From NCBI RefSeq assembly GCF_004745805.1, contig NZ_SRLQ01000002.1:310001-374000 (forward strand): a DNA stretch of 64,000 nucleotides. Direction: 5' to 3'. A program made the position numbers and the translations under genes. Below, one piece after another: positions 43,201 through 51,656 of this stretch. The notes beneath the pieces were generated by a model. It saw nothing but the letters and a program-made list of their open reading frames with translations, ran no database searches and was not told the origin of the DNA. Positions within the stretch are counted from its first letter, which is position 1; each line of letters opens with the position of its first letter. Source of the stretch: Mycolicibacterium sp. CH28 (GTDB taxonomy: Bacteria > Actinomycetota > Actinomycetes > Mycobacteriales > Mycobacteriaceae).

Positions 43201-43611
43201 ACTGAGGACGCCGTGGCGCTGATCAACAAGTACTTCGATGTCACCGCGACCTACCGGCAGTACGACAAGACCCAGGAAGGTGGCGAAGAAGCACTGCGCG
43301 ATCTCCAGGCTGCCCTGGCCGAAGGCAAGGCGACGATGGTGGCCTACCCCGTCGCTATCGTGTGGACGGCTGTCACCGACTTCAAACCCGAGCCGAAGGA
43401 CAGTTACTTCGTCTCCGATCACGCTGCGGTGGTGACGCAGGTCGATATGAAGAACGGCTTGGTGTACGTCAACGACAGCTCGATGCAGAACGCCGGCCAG
43501 AGCGTCGGGCAGGCCAAGGCCCTGCCGATCGGGGTCTTCCTGAGCGGCTGGCAGGCCTCGGGTTACGACCTGACGATCGTCTCGGCTAACGCACCCACGA
43601 CCGCCACCTAG
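40294..43611 (+). CDS. Secreted PGRS-repeat protein with C-terminal C39-like cysteine peptidase domain
   Basis: 1105 residues. A long signal region (hydrophobic core about 41-60, AxA-type site near 65) replaces the PE domain. Next come a Ser/Thr-rich linker (70-190), a glycine-rich PGRS region of GGxGG repeats (about 200-735), and a beta-sandwich, Ig/cadherin-like domain (about 775-890, [26 protein letters not shown]). The end (898-1105) resembles C39-like papain-fold peptidases: Gln911 and Cys916 in [14 protein letters not shown], His1043 in SDHAAVV and Asp1061 in YVNDSS. The spacing Gln-x4-Cys, then His and Asp, fits an active peptidase. GGGGAG 7 nt upstream fixes the ATG. Wall location and substrate are unknown. 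A strong terminator follows. Confidence 0.85.
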   Translation: MGASVSKTAHDGGRCGGTNGRGIQLSRVEYGLAALHKSHSWTWLGASAVALGVGAAIASMPAASADTGDTGGSKGPSTSSSSSTGGSTGHSASSRAVKRAQSGTNDSAASANRTATSGKKTSEVAASTASARSAAATTTTSIPAAASVTATANLAAFSLPTPESVVRIFVGDGTAANPNAGILAGNGYSWTEDTCATGTACKGGNAGILGNGGSGFNGGNGGSAGWFGDGGAGGSGVAAVNGGAGGNGGRGGLIAGNGGAGGAGATVAAGSSGGRGGSAVLAGNGGEGGAGGNSTGAYAGGSGGQGGTAGLFLGDGGTGGAGGSAILNGQTGGVGGTGGDTGMFTFWSTHSKSGASAGDGGVGGAGSFGGRGGNGGNGGLFSLLAFGGSGGAGGNSPTKGTSATDHGGNGGDGGRGGLWMGSGGDGGSGGIGGGDGGNGGNVGLLSIFGAGGDGGSGGVGQAGIVGTNGADPGKNPSYTIDGGDGAPGGAGGSGGNGGNGSWIIGAGGDGGSGGQGGAGGQGGTGYSPYNQTIDSGLLGGNGGNGGAGGVGGATGGAAGTGRLMFFISANGNAGGSGSGGAGGQGGAGGYGRSLNGLTGGAGGNGGNGGPGAEGGAGADGGAGGAGGAGGGGAFGGGNGGSGGNGGIGGDGGAATATDGPGRGGVGGAAGDGGAAGNSDLDAGPGADGGNGGNGGNGGSGSVGGAGGDAGQGGVGGTTRGGSVGTEGSTGERGVDGSSTATAARLAARSSAAQPAGPAAFFEELSRQIGYIFFNRAPSVDPVNGGQAGPNKQITVSVNGQGNNGYGVSYTITAPPKYGTVVAGVTPGSFVYTANPALVQPGIVDYFTVTVNNGTAAKLPGLAGVVQGMLHAFAVMIGTAKEDTFSKTIEVTVDGNGQYGNAAAAADYWVNQSYSNCQLQAAASAALQATKQLPTATTEQTWVDWAKTNDSVVTPGAKMYLDANIEEGVATEDAVALINKYFDVTATYRQYDKTQEGGEEALRDLQAALAEGKATMVAYPVAIVWTAVTDFKPEPKDSYFVSDHAAVVTQVDMKNGLVYVNDSSMQNAGQSVGQAKALPIGVFLSGWQASGYDLTIVSANAPTTAT
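40900..42500 (+). repeat. PGRS glycine-rich repeat region
   Basis: About 1.6 kb of imperfect GGCGGC-type codon repeats encoding GGAGGxGG and GGNGGxGG tracts. Irregular non-repeat inserts interrupt it (for example the [10 protein letters not shown] and [10 protein letters not shown] segments). The repeats are highly similar over short range and are prone to slippage and assembly error. Confidence 0.9.
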
Positions 43612-43634
43612 GTGACCTGACCCAACAGCAGACC

Positions 43635-43669
43635 CGACATCCCGCGGCGGTATCCGTCGCGGGATGTCG
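43635..43669 (+). terminator. Strong hairpin after the PGRS-peptidase gene
   Basis: Perfect 12-bp arms CGACATCCCGCG (43635-43646) and CGCGGGATGTCG (43658-43669) with an 11-nt loop, 24 bp behind the stop and 22 bp before the next start. It probably ends the PGRS transcript; no long U-tract is seen. Confidence 0.7.
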
Positions 43670-43691
43670 TGCACCGTTACCCTGAACTGCG

Positions 43692-44873
43692 ATGTCCCAC
43701 GACGCGCCGGTCCATGCCGCCCGCGAGGAACACGACCCCCCGGTACGCGGGAAGTGGTGGTGGGTCCGCTGGGCGGTGCTGGCCGTCGCGCTGGTGGTGC
43801 TCGCCATCGAGGCCACCCTGGTCTGGGATCAGCTGGCCAAAGCCTGGATGAGCCTGGTGACGGCGAACTGGTGGTGGGTCCTGGCAGCGGTCGTCGCCGC
43901 AGCGGCGTCCATGCACAGCTTCGCCCAGATTCAGCGGACGCTACTGCGTTCGGCCGGCGTCATCGTGCACCAGTGGCGCTCGGAAGCGGCGTTCTACGCC
44001 GGCAACGCGTTGAGTACGACGATGCCGGGCGGCCCGGTGCTCTCGGCCACCTTCGTCTACCGCCAGCAGCGCAGCTGGGGCGCCTCCCCCGTCGTCGCCT
44101 CCTGGCAGCTGGTGATGTCGGGGGCGCTGCAAGTTGTCGGGCTTGCGCTACTCGGTCTCGGCGGCGCATTCCTGCTGGGCGCCAAGAACAATCCGTTCTC
44201 ACTGCTGTTCACCCTCGGCGGGTTCATCGCCCTGCTGCTACTCGCCCAGGCCGTCGCCACCCGCCCCGAACTGATCGACGGAATTGGCGCCAGGGTGTTG
44301 GGCTGGGTCAACTCCGCCCGCGGCAAGCCACCCGAGACCGGCCTGCACAAGTGGCGCGAAACGCTGACCCAGCTCGAATCGGTCAGCCTGAACCGCCGCG
44401 AACTAGGCGTGGCGTTCGGCTGGTCGTTCTTCAACTGGATCGCCGACGTGGCCTGCCTGGCATTCGCCGCCTACGCCGCCGGCGGTAAGCCGTCACTGGC
44501 GGGCCTGACCGTCGCCTACGCCGCCGCGCGCGCCGTCGGGTCGATCCCGCTGATGCCGGGCGGGCTGCTGGTCGTGGAGGCCGTCCTGGTCCCGGGTCTG
44601 GTCTCCAGCGGGATGGCGCTGCCCGCCGCGATCTCGGCGATGCTGATCTACCGCCTGGTCAGCTGGATCTTCATCTCAGCAATCGGCTGGGTGGTGTTCT
44701 TCTTCATGTTCCGCACCGAGGGCGCCCTGGACCCCGACGCGGTGGTCGACGAACTGGCCTGCGCTGATCCCGCCCGCGACGGTGGACCGGCCTGCGGCAA
44801 CCCGGCCGACACGGCGCTGCAGGGTCCGGTGCCCCCACCGTGTCCCGCACCTGGGGACGACGTCCGTCCCTGA
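43692..44873 (+). CDS. YbhN/UPF0104 (LPG synthase TM-like) membrane protein, Rv0204c type
   Basis: 393 residues with about eight membrane spans of the lysylphosphatidylglycerol-synthase TM / YbhN family. The first span is about 22-45 (VRWAVLAVALVVLAIEATLVW). The conserved TTMPGGPVLSATFVYRQQRSWG, AAARAVGSIPLMPGGLLVVEAVLVPGL and final LVSWIFISAIGWVVFFFMF all match the family. Relatives flip or transfer lipids; the function of Rv0204c is not known. TACCCT lies 8 nt before the ATG at 43692 with no ribosome site, so the mRNA may be leaderless. It is followed by the DUF3054 gene. Confidence 0.85.
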   Translation: MSHDAPVHAAREEHDPPVRGKWWWVRWAVLAVALVVLAIEATLVWDQLAKAWMSLVTANWWWVLAAVVAAAASMHSFAQIQRTLLRSAGVIVHQWRSEAAFYAGNALSTTMPGGPVLSATFVYRQQRSWGASPVVASWQLVMSGALQVVGLALLGLGGAFLLGAKNNPFSLLFTLGGFIALLLLAQAVATRPELIDGIGARVLGWVNSARGKPPETGLHKWRETLTQLESVSLNRRELGVAFGWSFFNWIADVACLAFAAYAAGGKPSLAGLTVAYAAARAVGSIPLMPGGLLVVEAVLVPGLVSSGMALPAAISAMLIYRLVSWIFISAIGWVVFFFMFRTEGALDPDAVVDELACADPARDGGPACGNPADTALQGPVPPPCPAPGDDVRP

Positions 44874-44896
44874 CCGCACTGTGCTTGGATCCGAGC

Positions 44897-45271
44897 ATGG
44901 CAGTTCCTACCAGCACCCGGCCCGCAGCTCTTGCGCTCGCCGGCGACATCGTCTGCGTCGTGGTGTTCTGCGCGCTCGGGCGCCGCAGCCACGCCGAGGG
45001 GTTGACCCTGGACGGTCTGGCCACCACTGCCTGGCCGTTCTTGTCCGGGACCCTGCTGGGCTGGTTGATCTCCCGCGGCTGGCGGGCCCCGACCGCGCTG
45101 GCCCCGACCGGCGTCACCGTGTGGATCGCCACCGTTGTGGTCGGAATGGTGTTGCGCAAGGCCAGCTCTCAAGGAGTGGCGGCGAGCTTCATCGTCGTCG
45201 CGTCGTTGGTGACTGCGCTGCTGCTGCTCGGCTGGCGCGCCACGGCCGCGGTGATCCGCAAGCGCGGTTAA
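44897..45271 (+). CDS. DUF3054 small membrane protein
   Basis: 124 residues with four predicted membrane helices: ALALAGDIVCVVVFCALGR, TTAWPFLSGTLLGWLISRGW, APTGVTVWIATVVVGMVLRKA and SFIVVASLVTALLLLGW. This is the layout of DUF3054. The ATG at 44897 has a GGA about 9 nt upstream. It lies 23 bp after the YbhN-type gene and is probably co-transcribed. Function is unknown. It overlaps the convergent histidine kinase gene by 4 bp. Confidence 0.82.
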   Translation: MAVPTSTRPAALALAGDIVCVVVFCALGRRSHAEGLTLDGLATTAWPFLSGTLLGWLISRGWRAPTALAPTGVTVWIATVVVGMVLRKASSQGVAASFIVVASLVTALLLLGWRATAAVIRKRG

Positions 45272-46602
45272 GCCGGCCTCGTCCCCGCGGTGACGGGCGG
45301 CGGCGAGGTCGACACCGTCAGGATGGCCCGTAGACCGCCGAGCGGACCGTCGGACAGTTCGATGTCGCCACCGTGCAGGACGGCCTGCTGAGCGACCAAC
45401 GCCAAGCCCAGACCCGATCCGCCGACCGCGGCGGTGCTGCCACGCGCGAAGCGGCCCAACACCTTTCGGTGCTCCTCGGCCGGTAGTCCGCGACCGTTGT
45501 CGTCGACGATGATGGTGAGCTGCTGCTCGTGACGGCGGGCGGTCAGCATGATGCGGGTGGCCGCGCCGTGGGTGACCGCGTTGCGGACCAGGTTGTCCAC
45601 CGCCAGCCGCAGACCGGCCGGCCAGCCCCACACCGTGCCGGCCTCGTCGGCCTCCACGGCGATGGCGACCGCACCGGAGCGGTCGTTCTCCCGCGCCACC
45701 CGGTCGAGCATCTCGGCGACGTCGATCGGCTCGCGGTCCTCGGCGCGCGCCAGCTGCCCGGAGGCCAGCTGGCCCAGTGCGGTGATGATCGCCTCGACCC
45801 GTCGTTGTGCCCGGGACAGGTCGGCGACCACCTCGGCCCGCTCGTCGGGCGGCAGATCGTGGATGCGCAGGGTGTCGAGGTCGGCCCGCATCGCCGTCAG
45901 CGGGGTGCGCAGCTCGTGGGCGGCGTTGGCCGCGAAATCCTGGGCAGCCTGAAGCGAATTCGTGGTCGCCGCCTGGGCGTCGGCCAGCCGGCGCAGCATC
46001 TCGGCCATCGCTTCGGACAGATCCTCGGCCTCGCGGGCGCCACGCACCGGGTCCATCCGATCACTGCCGGTGCCCAGTCGTCTGGTCTGTTCGGTGAGTC
46101 GTCGCAGCGGCCGGATTGCGGCCCCGGCCAGCATCCATCCCAGACCCGCCGCCACCAATACCGCCAGCCCGCCGGCCATCGCGTACAGCGGGATCCGGGC
46201 ACGGCTGAGCAGGATGCTGTCGGCGCGGATGCCGATGGAGACCAGGATGCCGCCGGCCTGCTCGACGGGCACGGTGCGCACCCGGTAGTCGACGCCGTTG
46301 ACGGTGACTGTGCCGACACCGACCGGCAGTGCCGGCAACTGGAAGCCGCGCTGGAAGACGACCTGACCGGTGGACCGCGACCGCCCGGTGGTCAGGACGC
46401 CGTGGGCCGGATCCTGCAGCTGCTCGGGATACATGCTGGCGTCGACGATCGAGTCCAGGCGCCGATCCAGTTGTGCCTCGTCGTTATTGGCCAACACGAT
46501 CGAGGTCAGCCCGGCCAGCAACGCCACAACGATGGCGGCCGCCAAGGCGGCGGCCAGGGCGACCCGGACGCGCAGGGACAGGCTCCGGCCCAGCCATTTC
46601 AC
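45268..46602 (-). CDS. Sensor histidine kinase, PrrB-like
   Basis: 444-residue membrane kinase. TM1 is about residues 12-36 and TM2 about 139-162, and an external sensing domain of about 100 residues lies between. A HAMP region follows, then the H-box AANAAHELRTPLTAMRADL with His229, the N-box LRLAVDNLVRNAVTHGA, and the G-boxes VDDNGRGLPAEEH and GSGLGLALVAQQAVLHGG. Sequence is closest in style to PrrB (Rv0902c), but this is not the prrB locus. It follows its response regulator by 7 nt, and both follow a hemophore-like gene in the same direction. Its signal may therefore relate to heme or the envelope; this is inference. Confidence 0.92.
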   Translation of the reverse strand: MKWLGRSLSLRVRVALAAALAAAIVVALLAGLTSIVLANNDEAQLDRRLDSIVDASMYPEQLQDPAHGVLTTGRSRSTGQVVFQRGFQLPALPVGVGTVTVNGVDYRVRTVPVEQAGGILVSIGIRADSILLSRARIPLYAMAGGLAVLVAAGLGWMLAGAAIRPLRRLTEQTRRLGTGSDRMDPVRGAREAEDLSEAMAEMLRRLADAQAATTNSLQAAQDFAANAAHELRTPLTAMRADLDTLRIHDLPPDERAEVVADLSRAQRRVEAIITALGQLASGQLARAEDREPIDVAEMLDRVARENDRSGAVAIAVEADEAGTVWGWPAGLRLAVDNLVRNAVTHGAATRIMLTARRHEQQLTIIVDDNGRGLPAEEHRKVLGRFARGSTAAVGGSGLGLALVAQQAVLHGGDIELSDGPLGGLRAILTVSTSPPPVTAGTRPA

Positions 46603-46609
46603 GACCGGA

Positions 46610-47329
46610 TCACGGCTCCGACCGTAAGACGTAGCCGATCCCGCGCACCGTGTGGATCACCCTCGGCACGCCCTCACGTTCCAGCTTGCGCCGCAGATAG
46701 CTGATGAACACGTCGGCGACGTTGGTGTCGACGTCGAAGTCGTAGCCCCACACCAGCTCGAGGAGTCGTTGGCGGGACAGCACCACACCGGAGTTCTCGG
46801 CCAGCACTGCCAGCAGATCGAATTCACGCTTGGTCAGCTCGACCCGGTCACCGTTGACGAACACCAGCCTGCGTGCGGTGTCGATGGTGAGCGGCCCGAT
46901 GGTGACCGCGTCGGAACCCTCGTGGGAGTTCGCCGCCCGGCGCAGCAGCGCGTGCAGGCGCGCCACCAACTCACCCAGATCGAAGGGTTTGGTCAGATAA
47001 TCGTCGGCGCCCGCTTCCAGCCCGGCGATCCGGTCATTGACGGTGTCGCGCGCCGACAGCACGCAGATCGGAATGTCGTTGCCCAGCGCGCGAAGCGCGG
47101 TCACCACAGCCACACCGTCGAGCTCGGGCATCTGGACGTCGAGGACGAGGGCGTCGTGGTTCTCGCCCGCCAACAGGCGCAACGCTTCCTTGCCGGTCGC
47201 CGCGACCCGGACGTCGAACCCCGAATGCCGCAATCCACGTGCGACCGAGGTCCGAACGTCCGGGTCGTCGTCGACCATCAGGACGGTGCGGCCGGCGCCT
47301 TCATGCGCGGGCTGCTGCCCTACCCGCAC
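46610..47329 (-). CDS. Response regulator, OmpR/PrrA-like
   Basis: 239-residue DNA-binding regulator. The receiver domain has [14 protein letters not shown], phosphorylation at Asp64 ([12 protein letters not shown]), LSARD and the lysine in [15 protein letters not shown]. The winged helix has [55 protein letters not shown], very like PrrA. The start is a GTG at 47329, 6 nt behind the hemophore-like stop and without its own ribosome site, so coupling is likely. Target sites are unknown; the palindrome upstream of the hemophore-like gene is one candidate. Confidence 0.92.
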   Translation of the reverse strand: MRVGQQPAHEGAGRTVLMVDDDPDVRTSVARGLRHSGFDVRVAATGKEALRLLAGENHDALVLDVQMPELDGVAVVTALRALGNDIPICVLSARDTVNDRIAGLEAGADDYLTKPFDLGELVARLHALLRRAANSHEGSDAVTIGPLTIDTARRLVFVNGDRVELTKREFDLLAVLAENSGVVLSRQRLLELVWGYDFDVDTNVADVFISYLRRKLEREGVPRVIHTVRGIGYVLRSEP

Positions 47330-47335
47330 CGCGGA

Positions 47336-47707
47336 TTAGGACTGCGGCAGGTCGGGGCTGCCGCCGCAGCGGTTCTTCAAGTCGACCAGCGGCTGCCGGA
47401 TGCCCTGCAGTTCGGCCTTCACCGTCGGGTTGTAGTCCAGGTATTGCTTCACCTCGGCGCGGATGGTGTCGCGCGGGGCGCCCTCCAGACCAGTGAAGAA
47501 CGCGTTGACGTCCGGGTGCGTGAACAGGTACACCGACGTCGAGGCGGACACACCCGCAGCCACACCGGCGAGGTCGGCGGCGGTGCAGTTCGGCGGCGGA
47601 TCGGCGAGCGCGGTCGGGGCCGTGCCAACCAGGATCGCGCCGGCGACAGCGCCCGTGCCGATCGCTCCGACGACCGCGCGACGGGCAAGACGGGCATTAA
47701 GCAACAT
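47336..47707 (-). CDS. Hemophore-like secreted protein (Rv0203 family), operon leader
   Basis: 123 residues. The Sec signal is about residues 1-35 (RRAVVGAIGTGAVAGAILVG, with ALADP at the cleavage site). The mature part is a small helical domain with two cysteines (PNCTAADLAG near the start and LKNRCGG near the end) that may pair. The segment SVYLFTHPDVNAFF holds Tyr-x3-His, matching the Tyr59/His63 heme ligands reported for Rv0203; the third ligand His89 is not evident. AAGGAG precedes the ATG at 47707. It is the first gene of an operon with the PrrAB-like two-component genes. Heme binding is inferred. Confidence 0.82.
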   Translation of the reverse strand: MLLNARLARRAVVGAIGTGAVAGAILVGTAPTALADPPPNCTAADLAGVAAGVSASTSVYLFTHPDVNAFFTGLEGAPRDTIRAEVKQYLDYNPTVKAELQGIRQPLVDLKNRCGGSPDLPQS

Positions 47708-47741
47708 GCTCGGACTCCTTAGCGTTTGGGAGAAGCCAGGC

Positions 47742-47756
47742 CAGTAACCATTACTG
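47742..47756. promoter_or_regulatory. Palindrome upstream of the hemophore/two-component operon
   Basis: CAGTAA (47742-47747), CCA, TTACTG (47751-47756): perfect 6-bp arms, 35 bp before the hemophore-like start. A likely operator for this operon; the linked response regulator or an unrelated repressor may bind. No convincing promoter hexamers were assigned. Confidence 0.4.
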
Positions 47757-47874
47757 ACACCAGAAAGCTAAGCAGACTTGCTGCCGACTTTCGCGCCTTG
47801 AGCTTAACCAATCGTGAGAATGTTCCGAAGCAGCTGGTCAGGGCCGATCGCCGCGGCGAACCGACCGAGGACGA

Positions 47875-48441
47875 TCAGCGGGTGCTGAACGTGGCCGGGC
47901 CGGGCAGCGGCCCGCTGCCCGACGGGGCCTGGTTACCGGCGACCGCCTGCACCGGCAGTGCCTGGTTGCCGGCGACCGCCTGCGCCGGCGGGCCGCCCGG
48001 CAGTGCGCCGGCCACGGTGCTGGGCAGGCTACCGGCCTGAGCCGACTGCAACATCCCGAGCAGCTGCGGCAGGCTGACCGGCAGTTTGCACTGGCCGGAC
48101 AGGCCGGACAGCGGCTGCTGAATGGTCTGCAGATCCTTGCCGGCCTGCGGGTTGGCATCGAAATAACTCTTCAGCGCGACAACGGTCTGCGGGCCGGCCT
48201 GCTGCTGGGAAATGGCCGTCAGCGCCTGGTTGGTCTGCGGGTGCGTGTCCAGGTAGGTGCCGGTGTTGGTGGCGACGGTCCCGACGGTCTTTGCGATCTG
48301 GCTGGCCGCGCAGGGGTCCGGTGCGGCGGTGGCCGACGACGACGCCAGCGCGAGGACTGCTGCGCCCCCAACAGCGGTGACGGTGAGAGCGCCGCACAAG
48401 CCCCGGCGAGCACCTCGGATCGACACGGTGGGCCAGGGCAT
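47875..48441 (-). CDS. Hemophore-like secreted protein (Rv0203 family), second copy
   Basis: 188 residues with a signal peptide (about 1-40, ALTVTAVGGAAVLALASSSATAA). The helical domain has CAASQIAKTVGTVATNTGTYLDTHPQTNQAL, with the Tyr-x3-His heme-ligand pattern in YLDTHP, and a second cysteine in LSGQCKLPV. Past about residue 130 it has a tail absent from Rv0203, including two 11-residue repeats QAVAGNQALPV / QAVAGNQAPSG encoded by a 33-bp tandem repeat (47927-47992). GGAGGA lies 6 nt before the ATG at 48441. Divergent from mmpL11, as Rv0203 is near mmpL11 in M. tuberculosis. Probably passes heme to MmpL3/MmpL11. Confidence 0.82.
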   Translation of the reverse strand: MPWPTVSIRGARRGLCGALTVTAVGGAAVLALASSSATAAPDPCAASQIAKTVGTVATNTGTYLDTHPQTNQALTAISQQQAGPQTVVALKSYFDANPQAGKDLQTIQQPLSGLSGQCKLPVSLPQLLGMLQSAQAGSLPSTVAGALPGGPPAQAVAGNQALPVQAVAGNQAPSGSGPLPGPATFSTR

Positions 48442-48713
48442 GGGGAGTCCTCCAGATTCGCTACTAGCCGGCCTGCGCACGCTGAGCGCCGCTGCGGCAC
48501 GGCTGGGGTCCCCGACCCAGTAGATGGCCAGTGCACATCCTGCCATCCCGCGCCCCGCGGTTGCCACTCCAGCGTCGGTAACGAGCACCCCATCGGGGAG
48601 GTCTCAATCCAGCTAAGACCGTCGATAGCGACAGGTGAGCGCACAGCCGCCTGCGGTAGGCTCGCAGCCACGCAATTCGGGGAGAATGCGGGGAGATCGA
48701 CATCCAGCAGTTC

Positions 48714-51656
48714 ATGATGCGTCTGAGCAGCAACCTGCGCAGATACCGCTGGCTGGTGCTCTCCTGCTGGTTGCTGGCCCTCGTGCCGTCGGTGTACCTG
48801 GCCCTGACCCAGTCCAACCACCTCACCGGTGGCGGCTTCGACGTCGCCGGGTCCCAGTCGCTGCACGTGCAGTACCAGCTGGAGGATCACTTCCCCGAGC
48901 AGGGCGCGTCCCCGCTCGCGCTGGTGGCCGCGCCCCGCGCCGATGCGAGCTACGAGGATATGAACGCCGCCGTCGCCCAGTTGGAGCGGACGGCCAAGCA
49001 GGTGCCGAGCGTCGTGGTGGTACCCAACCCCGCTCAGCCGGCGCCCGCCCCCGACAAGCCCTACGTGGTGTCGCTGCGGCTGGACTTCAAGAACACCGGC
49101 GCCGTCGACGTCGCCAGGCAGTTGCGGCAAAAGATCGGCGTGCGCGGCGATCAGCCCGGCCAAATCGACAACGGCCGGGTGCGGCTCTACGTCATCGGCC
49201 AGGGCGCGCTCGGTGCGGCCGCCCAGACCAGCACCAAGCACGACATCGCCGAAGCCGAGCGCTGGAACCTTCCGATCGTCCTGATTGTCTTGCTCGCGGT
49301 GTTCGGCTCGCTGGCCGCTGCCGCGGTCCCGCTGGCGCTGGCGCTGTGCACCGTCGTGGTGACGATGGGCGTGATCTATCTGTTGTCCACCATCACGACC
49401 ATGTCGGTGTTCGTGACGTCGACGGTGTCGATGTTCGGTATCGCGCTGGCCGTCGACTATTCGCTGTTCATCCTGATGCGGTTCCGGGAGGAACTGCGGG
49501 CCGGCCGCGACCCGCAACAGGCGGCCGACGCCGCGATGGCCACCTCCGGCCTAGCGGTGTTGCTGTCGGGTTTGACGGTGATCGCGTCCCTGACCGGCAT
49601 CTATCTGATCGGCACCCCGGTGCTGCGCTCGATGGCCACCGGAGCGATCCTGGCGGTCGCCATAGCGGTGCTGACCTCGACGACGCTGACCCCGGCAGTG
49701 CTGGCCATCTTCGGGCGGCCGGTGGCCAAACGCTCGGCGCTGCTGCAGTGGTCCCGGCGCGGGGAGGCAACCCAGTCCCGGTTCTGGACCCGCTGGGTCG
49801 GGGAAGTGATGCGCAGGCCGTGGCTGTCGGCGCTGGGTGCGACGGCGGTCCTGTTGCTGATGGCCGCGCCCGCGTTCTCGATGGTGCTCGGCAACAGCAT
49901 GCAGCGGCAGTTCCCGTCCTCCCACGAAATCCGCGGCGGGGTGGCCGCGGCGGCCGAGGCGCTGGGCCCCGGCGCGCTGGGCCCGGTGCGGGTGCTGGTC
50001 ACGTTCCCCGGCGGGGGCGCCTCCGACCCGAAGAACGCCCCGGCGCTCGAGGCCATCGGCACCGAGATGTCCAAGGCACCCAACATCGTCTCGGTCTCCA
50101 CGCCGGTGTTCTCCGACAACAACACCAGCGCCCTGATCTCGGCCGTGCTCTCGGTGGACCCCGAGGACTTCGGCGCACGCCACACCGTCGACTGGATGCG
50201 CGCCCAGCTGCCGAAGGTCCCGGCTGCCGCCGGCACCGAGGTCGACGTCGGTGGGCCCACCGCATTGATCAAGGACTTCGACGACCGGGTCTCGTCGACC
50301 CAGCCGCTGGTGTTCCTGTTTGTGTCGCTGATCGCGTTCGTGATGCTGCTGATCTCGGTGCGGTCGGTATTCCTCGCGCTCAAGGGCGTGCTGATGACGG
50401 TGCTGTCCGTCTCGGCCGCCTACGGCAGCCTGGTGATGGTCTTCCAATGGGGGTGGCTGGAAGACCTCGGCTTCGAGAAGATCACCTCGATCGACAGCAC
50501 GATCCCGCCGCTGGTGCTGGCGATGACCTTCGGCTTGTCGATGGACTACGAGATCTTCCTGTTGACTCGAATCCGGGAGCGCTACCTGCAGGCCGGTGAC
50601 ACCCGCGATGCGGTGGCCTACGGCGTGGCCACCAGTGCGCGCACGATCACCAGCGCTGCGTTGATCATGATCGCGGTGTTCATCGGGTTCGCCTTCGCCG
50701 GTATGCCGCTGGTCGCCGAGCTGGGTGTGGCGTGCGCGGTGGCGATCGCGGTCGACGCGACGATCGTCCGGCTCGTCCTGGTGCCCGCGCTGATGGCGAT
50801 GTTCGACCAGTGGAACTGGTGGCTGCCCGGGTGGCTGGCCCGCATCCTGCCGTCGGTCGACTTCGAGAAGCCGCTACCCAAGGTTGACCTCGGCGACCTC
50901 GTGGTGATCCCCGACGACATCTCGGCACTGGTACCGCCGACCGCGGATCTGCGGATGGTGGTCAAAGGTGCGGCCAGGCTGAAGAGCCTGGCCCCTGACG
51001 CGGTGAGCGTGGCCGACCCGCTGGCGTTCAGCGGCTGCCGCGATCTGACCGGGAAGGTCAGGGGCAGCGACGACGCCAGCGCGCAAGGACCGCAGCGGAT
51101 CCCCGCGGGCGGCACCCAGACCATCGAGCGAAAGTTGATTCGGGCCTATCGCAGCGCCCGGGCGACGACGCCGCGGCCGATCCACCCGGTCACGATGTGG
51201 CGTGGTCGCATCTCGATCGCCCTCGATGCGTTGGAAGCCGAGGCCGGCACTGCGCAACCGACCGTAGAGCGGCGCAGCCCGGTGGAGACCACCAACGTGC
51301 AGCTGCCTACCGGCGACCGGCTGCAGATCCCGACCTGCGCCGAGACCGTGCGGCTGCAGGCCTACCTGATCATGTGCCGCAGTTCCCACGCCGACTACGC
51401 CGGGTTCGCCGACCTGGTCGATGTCGTGGATACCGAGGCCGCGGCGGTGGTGCTCGCCGGGATGGACCGGTATTACTGTTCTGGGCAACCTAAGCCACAA
51501 TGGGTGACGACCCAGTTGGTGCGCCGGCTCGCCGATCCCAAACCCGCCGACGTCGACGACGCCAGGTGGGCCGGGCCGGAGGGGCAAGCCGACTGGGAAA
51601 GGGTCAGGCAGCGTTGCCTTTCGGTAGCGGTGGCGATCCTGGAGGAGGCGAGGTGA
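48714..51656 (+). CDS. mmpL11: MmpL11 lipid/heme transporter
   Basis: 980-residue RND-superfamily transporter, orthologous to Rv0202c. TM1 is at residues 12-34, followed by a periplasmic domain to about 180 and a membrane bundle with SMFGIALAVDYSLFILMRFREEL. A second porter domain and bundle has TFGLSMDYEIFLLTRIRERY; the Asp-Tyr pairs are the proton relay. A cytoplasmic tail of about 230 residues follows. MmpL11 exports mycolate-derived surface lipids and has been linked to heme uptake with Rv0203. The ATG at 48714 or 48717 may be used; the ribosome site is distant. The stop overlaps the next gene (GTGA at 51653-51656). Confidence 0.95.
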   Translation: MMRLSSNLRRYRWLVLSCWLLALVPSVYLALTQSNHLTGGGFDVAGSQSLHVQYQLEDHFPEQGASPLALVAAPRADASYEDMNAAVAQLERTAKQVPSVVVVPNPAQPAPAPDKPYVVSLRLDFKNTGAVDVARQLRQKIGVRGDQPGQIDNGRVRLYVIGQGALGAAAQTSTKHDIAEAERWNLPIVLIVLLAVFGSLAAAAVPLALALCTVVVTMGVIYLLSTITTMSVFVTSTVSMFGIALAVDYSLFILMRFREELRAGRDPQQAADAAMATSGLAVLLSGLTVIASLTGIYLIGTPVLRSMATGAILAVAIAVLTSTTLTPAVLAIFGRPVAKRSALLQWSRRGEATQSRFWTRWVGEVMRRPWLSALGATAVLLLMAAPAFSMVLGNSMQRQFPSSHEIRGGVAAAAEALGPGALGPVRVLVTFPGGGASDPKNAPALEAIGTEMSKAPNIVSVSTPVFSDNNTSALISAVLSVDPEDFGARHTVDWMRAQLPKVPAAAGTEVDVGGPTALIKDFDDRVSSTQPLVFLFVSLIAFVMLLISVRSVFLALKGVLMTVLSVSAAYGSLVMVFQWGWLEDLGFEKITSIDSTIPPLVLAMTFGLSMDYEIFLLTRIRERYLQAGDTRDAVAYGVATSARTITSAALIMIAVFIGFAFAGMPLVAELGVACAVAIAVDATIVRLVLVPALMAMFDQWNWWLPGWLARILPSVDFEKPLPKVDLGDLVVIPDDISALVPPTADLRMVVKGAARLKSLAPDAVSVADPLAFSGCRDLTGKVRGSDDASAQGPQRIPAGGTQTIERKLIRAYRSARATTPRPIHPVTMWRGRISIALDALEAEAGTAQPTVERRSPVETTNVQLPTGDRLQIPTCAETVRLQAYLIMCRSSHADYAGFADLVDVVDTEAAAVVLAGMDRYYCSGQPKPQWVTTQLVRRLADPKPADVDDARWAGPEGQADWERVRQRCLSVAVAILEEAR

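Noticed and set aside
41896..43674. 592-residue open frame on the minus strand opposite the PGRS-peptidase gene
   Set aside because: It mirrors the glycine-rich repeats and the peptidase domain in another frame, has no family features or ribosome site, and the plus-strand gene is clearly coding.
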